From Sphingobium herbicidovorans (GTDB lineage: Bacteria > Pseudomonadota > Alphaproteobacteria > Sphingomonadales > Sphingomonadaceae): DNA of 64,000 nt. The stretch covers positions 124,001 to 188,000 of the forward strand of contig NZ_CP020539.1 of NCBI RefSeq assembly GCF_002080435.1, read 5' to 3'. The number at the start of each line of letters is the position of its first letter. Within the stretch, counting starts at the first letter, position 1. Below the pieces are notes generated by a model. It was given only the letters and a program-made list of their open reading frames with translations. It made no database searches and had not been told where the DNA came from. Below are positions 58,129-64,000 of the stretch, piece by piece. A program made the position numbers and the translations under genes.

Positions 58129-59172
58129 ATGAAGCTGTCCCGTCGCGAAGCATGCATCTTGCCCATGATGGCAGGAGCGGCCTGGAGCCTACCAAGCATA
58201 GCTAAGACGCGTCATAGCCGTTCACGTCCAGCCTTTATCGGCAATCCTCTTCGCTTGCCTGCAGGCGTGTGCGATCCGCAGGTGCGCATCTACGACGATG
58301 TCGCCTGGCTCTATGCGACGCATGACGCCAATCCCTCTAACACCGACTTCACCATGAACGACTGGCAAATCTGGCGAAGCGATGATCTGGTAGATTGGCA
58401 GATGAAGGGAACTCTTCGTCCCGAGCAAACCTATTTTGGCAAGCCTAGCACCCAGTGCTGGGCTACCGACGCCACACGTCGAAACAGCAAATATTACCTT
58501 TATTTCTCGATGGGGCCCGAAGATATCGGTGTCGTCGTCAGCGAAAACCCTGCTGGACCTTGGCGCGATCCGCTAGGGCAGCCACTGATTGCCAAGGGGC
58601 AGGTACCCACCGAATCCCGTGATCCGGGCATTCTTCAAGAGCTCGACGGAACCAGCTACATCGTGTTCGGAACATTTAACTTTTACATCGCTCGTCTAAA
58701 CGATGATATGATATCCCTTGCTGAGACTCCTCGGCGTCTTCAGGTCATGAACGGGGAAGGCCCTTATGGCAAGGGGGCGACCGACGACAAGCCCTTCCTG
58801 CATCGCAGGGGTGCGCTCTATTACCTGTCATGGGGCAGCTATTACGCCGTGGGTACTACGCCTTACGGGCCGTTTGCATGTAAGGGCGCGCTGTTGTTTC
58901 CCGAGAATGTCGATGCCACTTTCCGCGACGATAGTGCTATGCGGGGCCCGTACGCACCAAAATTCCGACCCAAAAATTGGCTGAATTTCGATCGGCACGG
59001 CTCCTTCTTTGAATGGCGCGGTCGATGGTTCTTTGCCTGCAATGATCATTCGCAGAAGAATACGTCCCCGTTCTTCCGCCGGAGCGTGATCTGTGACGTC
59101 GAATATAATGGCGATGGAACGATCGCTCCTTTGAAGCTGACTGCTCAAGGAGTCAGAGTACCCTACGCTTGA
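58129..59172 (+). CDS. GH43-like glycosidase
   Basis: A 347-residue five-bladed beta-propeller protein with a twin-arginine leader (MKLSRREACILPMMAGAAW). CDPQVRIYDDVAWLYATHD holds the first catalytic Asp; TESRDPGILQELDG and MNGEGPYGKGATDDKP fit the other acidic positions. Family members act on arabinan, xylan or galactan side chains. Last of the four-gene hydrolase run. Confidence 0.8.
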   Translation: MKLSRREACILPMMAGAAWSLPSIAKTRHSRSRPAFIGNPLRLPAGVCDPQVRIYDDVAWLYATHDANPSNTDFTMNDWQIWRSDDLVDWQMKGTLRPEQTYFGKPSTQCWATDATRRNSKYYLYFSMGPEDIGVVVSENPAGPWRDPLGQPLIAKGQVPTESRDPGILQELDGTSYIVFGTFNFYIARLNDDMISLAETPRRLQVMNGEGPYGKGATDDKPFLHRRGALYYLSWGSYYAVGTTPYGPFACKGALLFPENVDATFRDDSAMRGPYAPKFRPKNWLNFDRHGSFFEWRGRWFFACNDHSQKNTSPFFRRSVICDVEYNGDGTIAPLKLTAQGVRVPYA

Positions 59173-59488
59173 GCAGCGGCTTCCGTCTAAGACTGTAGCC
59201 GCTGATCGATGGACAGTGGGTTCCGTGCGGCCCAAATGAAAGGTTCGGTGTCCAGAAGGGAAAGTGGGCGGGCAAGAACCCAGACCGACACATCGACGGT
59301 CAGATGGCGAATAATAGTCCCTTTTGCTCGGGCAGTTTTTCGGCCGGTCGCAGCCCGGCGACGGGCGTGTCGGGGATCTGCCGGGTCGCGTTCTGCCGAC
59401 CCACCGGTTACGACGGACGGCAGCGGGTTCGGCGCGGTCCAGAACACCCGCAGCTCGTACAGCGAAAACTTTGCGCCGTTAGGGCTGT
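59173..59488. other. Spacer after the GH43 gene
   Basis: About 315 bp with no recognisable gene. It holds the lost boundary of the truncated dehydrogenase that follows. Confidence 0.35.
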
Positions 59489-59815
59489 GCAGGTTGGATG
59501 CGCACGAAGCGGGCTGGCCCCTGGGGCATCCCGTCGATGCTGCCGGTGACGGTAGGAACGCCGAACAACGGCGGCGCGGTCATCACCGCGGGTGGCGTGC
59601 TGTTCATCGCCGCGGCGACCGACGACCTGATTCGCGCGATCGACCTGCGCACTGGCGAAACGATCTGGCAGGATGTTCTGCCGGGAGGCGGGCAGGCCAC
59701 GCCGATGACCTATGAAGTAAACGGCAAGCTATATCTCGTCATCATGGCTGGCGGCCACCACTTCATGGAGACCCCGATCGGGGATGCAGTGATTGCCTAT
59801 GCGCTCCCCGACTAG
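59489..59815 (+). pseudogene. gcd: PQQ glucose dehydrogenase, C-terminal fragment
   Basis: The frame GPWGIPSMLPVTVGTPNNGG ... ATDDLIRAIDLRTGETIW ... MAGGHHFMETPIGDAVIAYAL is the end of membrane-bound PQQ-dependent glucose dehydrogenase (last propeller blades). The N-terminal membrane part and most of the propeller (nearly 700 residues) are missing, so it is non-functional. Confidence 0.85.
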
Positions 59816-59837
59816 AGTCGCTGCTCTACTGAGGGGA

Positions 59838-61227
59838 ATGCCGGCCTTCGGCACCCCCGGATCTATATGCCGCCACGCAGCGGCGCTGCTGATCGCTGCG
59901 GCGCTGCCTCTGGCGATGCCCGCAGCGGCACAGGAAATGATCCCCGTGCCCGCCCGGCGGAGACGCAATCGGCCGCTATCGCAGCGGAAACCGATATCCG
60001 GTCTGATGAAAATATTCGTAATCGCATCCGTAGCATCTTCCTGGAGATCGAGGGGCTGAGAAAGGTCGAGGTTCGCGTCTCGGCGGGCGTCGTGACGCTG
60101 ACCGGCCCAGTGTCAACTCCGGAGGATGTCGCCACCGCAGCCGCGATTGCCGAGCGGGTTGCCGGGGTGGTCACGGTCCAGAACGAGGTCGAGCGCGACC
60201 TGAATATCGACCGCAATCTGACGCCTGCGCTGGGCAAGTTCGGCGACGACCTTCGCGGCCTGGCGCGCGGCCTGCCGCTCATCGGAGTGGCGCTGGCCAT
60301 CGCTCTGATCATTGGCGCGTTCGGCTACCTGCTAGCTTCTTTGGGGGGCTGTGGCGCAGAATAGCACCCAACCCCTTCCTCGCCGAACTGCTGGCGACGC
60401 TAACTCGATTTTTATTCGTGGTGTTGGGGATATTGGTCGGGTTGCAGGTACTCGGAGCGACGGCGCTGCTGGGGGCGGTGCTAGGCGGTGCCGGGGTCAT
60501 CGGCATCGCGATCGGGTTCGGCATTCGCGATACCGTCGACAATTACGTCTCCAGCCTGATGCTGAGCCTTCGCCAGCCGTTTCGCGCAAACGATCATGTC
60601 GTGATCGAGGGGAATGAGGGGCGGGTGGTTCGGCTGACCAGCCGTGCCACGATCCTGATGACGCTGGACGGCAATCACCTGCGCATTCCCAACTCGACCG
60701 TGTTCAAGGCAGTGATCCTGAACTACACTCGTAACCCCGAGCGGCGCTTCGACTTCGACTTGGGAATTGATGGTGCCGACGACCCGGTGGATGGCATGGC
60801 CGTAGGCCTCAAAGCGATTCGCAAGTTGGCCTTCGTGCTGGACGCGCCGCCCGCGACCGCGGTAATCCGCGACGTAGGGGATTCGAATATCGTGCTGCGC
60901 TTCTTCGGCTGGCTCGATCAATCGCGGACCGATTTCCTCAAGGGCCGCAGCCTGGCGCTCGATGCCGCCAAGCGCGCGTTGGAAAGCGCCGGCTTCGCCC
61001 TGCCCGAGCCGATTTATCGGCTTCGTTTCGATGGGGCGCCATCATGGCCGACGCACGCCCCCGCGACCGAGCCCGAAAAAGCGCAGAAAAAGCCGCGGGT
61101 GCTGCGCCCAGTCGAACTGATCGAAGATGATTCGAGCCCGGATACCCATGTCGCCAAGCTGGTCGAGGATGAACGCGCGGAGACCTTCGGCGACGATCTG
61201 CTCGATCGCCGTCGCCCGATCGAATGA
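59838..61227 (+). CDS. BON-domain mechanosensitive channel, MscS family (two frameshifts as read)
   Basis: ATG 59838 (GAGGGGA site) opens a signal peptide (AALLIAAALPLAMPAAAQE). After a missing C near 59957 the next frame gives a BON domain (KVEVRVSAGVVTLTGPVSTP) and a membrane helix (GLPLIGVALAIALIIGAFGY). After another missing base near 60355 the third frame gives the MscS pore helix (GAVLGGAGVIGIAIGFGIRD) and beta domain (VIEGNEGRVVRLTSRATILM). Both shifts are -1, and correcting them makes one protein of about 463 residues. Likely an osmotic-release channel with a periplasmic lipid- or protein-binding BON module. Confidence 0.82.
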
Positions 61228-61512
61228 TCGGGCGCCCGATGAGTATCGCCGGGGCTCCGGGCAATGGCCGACCGCGCCTGCGGCCCCATCGACGGATCCA
61301 GCACATGGGCGGCCAACACCGGCTGGACGGGAACCTAATTGCCGGCGAAACGCTGGTTGATTGCCTCAACTTGATGCCGTTCCACCTTCAGGCGAAACCG
61401 CCTTGAGGCGCGTGGTCCCCGTCGGTTCCCGGCCATCGATTGTCGATCGCTGGTTCAGGCCGTCAGACCGGCCCCGCTATCGGACCGTTTGTATATCAAA
61501 GGAGTAACGTTG

Positions 61513-61659
61513 ATGATCTGGACCATCGCCATCATCTTGGCTGTACTCTGGCTACTCGGATTCGCAGTGTTTCACGTCGCCGGCGGGCTTATCCACATTC
61601 TTCTCGTCCTTGCAGTCGTGGTAGTTGCCTATCAGCTCATCACTCGGCGCCGCGTCTAG
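61513..61659 (+). CDS. Lmo0937-family small membrane protein
   Basis: A 48-residue protein (MIWTIAIILAVLWLLGF ... VVVVAYQLITRRRV) with two hydrophobic stretches joined by a His/Gly turn, as in the lmo0937 family of stress-associated membrane peptides. GGAG lies 9 bp before the ATG. Confidence 0.75.
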   Translation: MIWTIAIILAVLWLLGFAVFHVAGGLIHILLVLAVVVVAYQLITRRRV

Positions 61660-61713
61660 CGCCCGGCCCATTGGCGATGCCCTTGCCCAAAAACCAACAT
61701 CAGGAGCAGATCG

Positions 61714-61920
61714 ATGACCAACAACAGCAACGACCGCGCCGACGACGCACGGCGCCACGACGACAGCGACATGATCGACGCGATCGAGCCGACGCCGGCG
61801 CAGGGTGGTCGCTCGGGCGGAACGCTCCAGCGCGACATCGCGACGCAGGCCGAAGAAGCGCATTTTGTTGATGGCAAGACCGGCGTTACGCGGGTCCGCA
61901 AGGAAGACGAGCAGAAATAG
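61714..61920 (+). CDS. Small hydrophilic conserved-type protein
   Basis: A 68-residue charged protein (MTNNSNDRADDARRHDDSDM ... FVDGKTGVTRVRKEDEQK), predicted disordered. AGGAG before ATG 61714. Resembles uncharacterised small sphingomonad proteins; function unknown. Confidence 0.6.
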   Translation: MTNNSNDRADDARRHDDSDMIDAIEPTPAQGGRSGGTLQRDIATQAEEAHFVDGKTGVTRVRKEDEQK

Positions 61921-62079
61921 ACGTCATGCGGCCTTCGCCGCGCGGATCATGGAGTTGGGATCGCGCATGGTGACCAGCTGCCCAGCTACTACGGCGCCCG
62001 CCCAATGCGACGCCACGCTGCCTCGTCGCCGCGTCCAGATGTGGCAGGACATCGTTTAACTGCTGCGGGGAGATCCCAG

Positions 62080-62292
62080 ATGAAGATAAGCCCAGCCAAT
62101 GCCGCCACGCTGGGTGCGCTGACGCTCACTGGATGCAATCACAATCCAGCTGACAGTCTGGACGACCGGGTCAAGGAATCCGCCGAAGCGCGCGCCCACG
62201 CGATCTCTGCGGCCGACCGAAATGTCGCCGCGACGATGAGCGAAGAGCGCCGCGAGACGGTTGTCGCGAACGAAGCGCCGGCGGTGCGATAA
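62080..62292 (+). CDS. Small putative lipoprotein
   Basis: A 70-residue protein with a short leader ending in the lipobox LTGC and a hydrophilic mature part (NHNPADSLDDRVKESAEARA...). GGGGAG precedes ATG 62080. Likely membrane-anchored after Lgt/LspA processing. Function unknown. Confidence 0.65.
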   Translation: MKISPANAATLGALTLTGCNHNPADSLDDRVKESAEARAHAISAADRNVAATMSEERRETVVANEAPAVR

Positions 62293-62298
62293 AGCGCG

Positions 62299-62745
62299 AT
62301 GACGACCGGCCCTAGCATTTTGCCCCATACCTCGCGCGCGACGCGCCACGCGATATCCCCGTTACTGGCCGTCATGCTTGTCATGCCGGGAGCCAATCAG
62401 ACGCGAGCGGCACCCGCCTCTCAGGAGGCGGGTGAACCGACTGGCGGCTGGAGTGACGCCGCGCGAAACTCGCTGGGGTCGACTTTGGCCCATCGCGCGC
62501 GTCACGGTCTGGATCGTATCGACTTTCTGGAAGCGGCACAGGGCGGTGGAGAACAGCAATTTATTTACCTCAGCACGGCGATCCCGGTACGTCTGATCTA
62601 TCGCAACGTTTTCATCGACAAGGATGGCAAGCTGGCGTTTCGCACCTATCCCTATGGATGGGATGGTCCGATCGCAAAGGCGCTGGGCTTCGCCGATCGC
62701 GCTGACACGAAATTGCGCAGCGACGAAACCGATATAGCTCCATGA
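62299..62745 (+). CDS. L,D-transpeptidase-related protein lacking the catalytic domain
   Basis: A 148-residue secreted protein. After a leader it has WSDAARNSLGSTLAHRARHG LDRIDFL, like the N-terminal region of YcbB-type murein L,D-transpeptidases. It then goes directly to QFIYLSTAIPVRLIYRNVFI...YPYGWD, like their C-terminal end. The YkuD catalytic HG/SHGC region is absent. Either an internal-deletion derivative or a separate small family. Overlaps the DUF2254 gene by ATGA. Confidence 0.5.
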   Translation: MTTGPSILPHTSRATRHAISPLLAVMLVMPGANQTRAAPASQEAGEPTGGWSDAARNSLGSTLAHRARHGLDRIDFLEAAQGGGEQQFIYLSTAIPVRLIYRNVFIDKDGKLAFRTYPYGWDGPIAKALGFADRADTKLRSDETDIAP

Positions 62746-64000
62746 GCGAGCCCGTGGAGAAGGCCGCGCGCATGAGTTCGCGCTGGCGATGGTTGATGCG
62801 GCTGCTGTTTCGCCGCATCTGGTTTCGCGCCGCGCTCTTCTCGCTTTCGTCGGTCATGCTCGCCTTGCTCGCCGCGTTCATCGCGCCGTTCATCCCTTAC
62901 GAGATCAGCACCAAGATCGGCTCAGACGCGGTCGACAACATTCTCGGGATTCTGGCCTCCTCGATGTTGGCGGTCACCACCTTCTCACTCACCGCTATGG
63001 TCTCCGCCTTTTCCGCTGCAAGTGGCACGATCACGCCGCGCGCGACCCAATTGCTCGTCGAGGACCCTACCGCGCAGAATGCGCTTTCGACGTTCATCGG
63101 CGCATTCCTGTTTTCCATCGTCGGCATCTGCGCGCTGTCGACCGGAATCTACGGCACATCCGGCCGGGTCATCCTGTTTGCCGGCACCATCCTCGTCATC
63201 GCGATCATCGTCATCACCCTCCTGCGCTGGATCGGCCATCTGTCGAGCTTTGGCAGAGTCGGCGACACGATCGATCGCTTGGAAAAGGTGACGCAGGCGG
63301 CGATCGATCGATCGGGGTATATGGTCACGGTCTTGCCCGCCGCCGGTCCCAACACGCGCGGCAGATGTTCCGTCCACTCGGACAAGATCGGCTACATTAC
63401 GCATATTGACCTGAAGGCGCTCGACGAGATCGCCGAGCAGCTCGGCTGTGCGATCGACCTAACCGTGACGCCAGGCGCATTCGTGACGCCGGAGCGAGAG
63501 ATCGCCTGGCTCGACCGCGGTGACGACAAGAGCGCTTCCGCGATCCGTGACGCATTCACCTTCGACCATCATCGCCAGTTCGACCACGATCCACGGCTCG
63601 GCCTGATCGTGCTTTCGGAAATCGCCTCGCGTGCGTTGTCGCCCGCGGTCAACGACCCTGGCACCGGCACCGGCATCGCTGTGCTGGGCGCGGGTGTGCG
63701 GGTGATGGCGGCATTGCTCATCGAGGATCGGGATGGCGGTGTGGGTAGTGCGCACGTCACGCTTCCTGCGATCAGGATCGAGGACCTGCTCGACGACCTG
63801 TTCCGACCGATCGCGCGCGATGGCGCCGGCGTCGTCGAAGTCGCGATCAAGCTTCAGCGCTCGCTCGCCGAGATCGCCGCGATAGCGCCTGCCGCGCATG
63901 GCCTGCTGGCGGTACGCGCGGCGGACGCGCTTGCGCGCAGCCAGACCGCGATGACATCCGCTGCCGATCTCGAATGCGTGCGCGGCGTGTACCGGTCGTA
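62742..64000 (+). CDS. DUF2254 membrane protein (runs off the window)
   Basis: Open from ATG 62742 to the window end (at least 419 residues). Four N-terminal membrane helices (LFSLSSVMLALLAAFIAPFI; ILASSMLAVTTFSLTAMVSA; FIGAFLFSIVGICAL; ILFAGTILVIAIIVITLL) are followed by a soluble domain with SRALSPAVNDPGTGTG, the hallmark of DUF2254. Function unknown. Its start overlaps the previous stop. Confidence 0.88.
   Translation, partial: MSEPVEKAARMSSRWRWLMRLLFRRIWFRAALFSLSSVMLALLAAFIAPFIPYEISTKIGSDAVDNILGILASSMLAVTTFSLTAMVSAFSAASGTITPRATQLLVEDPTAQNALSTFIGAFLFSIVGICALSTGIYGTSGRVILFAGTILVIAIIVITLLRWIGHLSSFGRVGDTIDRLEKVTQAAIDRSGYMVTVLPAAGPNTRGRCSVHSDKIGYITHIDLKALDEIAEQLGCAIDLTVTPGAFVTPEREIAWLDRGDDKSASAIRDAFTFDHHRQFDHDPRLGLIVLSEIASRALSPAVNDPGTGTGIAVLGAGVRVMAALLIEDRDGGVGSAHVTLPAIRIEDLLDDLFRPIARDGAGVVEVAIKLQRSLAEIAAIAPAAHGLLAVRAADALARSQTAMTSAADLECVRGVYRS

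Overview
The window reads as a mosaic accessory region (plasmid, integrative element or island) of a sphingomonad (Sphingobium/Sphingomonas type). Support comes from two sphingomonad-style TonB-dependent receptors, a ParB-like C-terminus, small sphingomonad-type membrane proteins, a DUF2254 protein, and a Rieske/modified ortho-cleavage gene set for chlorinated aromatics. From memory, the rdpA gene closely resembles RdpA of Sphingobium herbicidovorans MH and Delftia acidovorans MC1; this was not checked by search. At least seven genes are broken by 1-2 base deletions, most of them in or next to short G or C runs. This looks more like assembly error than decay and should be borne in mind when reading gene integrity.

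Layout. 0-1.2 kb: HNH-like protein and a truncated ParB-like gene. 1.2-8.2 kb: two identical same-direction IS6-family copies enclose a foreign, betaproteobacterial-looking 5.2 kb segment (rdpA, IS91/ISCR-type transposase remnant, kef fragment, carboxymuconolactone decarboxylase, split lgt). The two lgt pieces and a shared 8 bp sequence show that the segment was a closed circle captured by IS6 insertion into lgt. 8.2-9.4 kb: ATP-grasp fragment and a dead IS6-family copy. 9.8-26.1 kb: main catabolic cluster (maleylacetate reductase, LysR, chloromuconate cycloisomerase, TauE permease, AraC, TonB receptor, ferredoxin reductase, Rieske oxygenase alpha/beta, Rieske ferredoxin, second TonB receptor, TfdB-type chlorophenol hydroxylase). 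26.3-28.9 kb: IS630 element and a dead aldehyde dehydrogenase. 28.9-37.3 kb: IclR regulator, pcaIJF, aromatic-acid MFS transporter, IS66/IS3 scraps, chlorocatechol 1,2-dioxygenase, and a dienelactone hydrolase cut by IS6100. 37.3-41.2 kb: IS6100 and a third IS6-family copy around a phosphotransferase fragment, a P-loop kinase and a GNAT acetyltransferase.

Taken together, the catabolic genes form a near-complete route: phenoxyalkanoate side-chain removal (RdpA for (R)-phenoxypropionates; the Rieske system plausibly for phenoxyacetates or another aromatic acid), chlorophenol hydroxylation (TfdB), intradiol ring cleavage, cycloisomerisation, dienelactone hydrolysis (the copy here is truncated), maleylacetate reduction, then 3-oxoadipate to succinyl-CoA plus acetyl-CoA (PcaIJF). 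Uptake could be by the TonB receptors and the AAHS-type MFS carrier.

41.2-64 kb is more chromosome-like: Ku (NHEJ), DUF1622, thioredoxin-reductase-like protein, SIMPL protein, IS5 and integrase remnants, a sensory block (FixJ-like regulator, PilZ-like pieces, BLUF photoreceptor, Crp/Fnr), PhaB, four exported glycoside hydrolases (GH3, GH39, GH78-like, GH43), a glucose dehydrogenase fragment, a BON-MscS channel, and a run of small envelope proteins ending in a DUF2254 protein that leaves the window.
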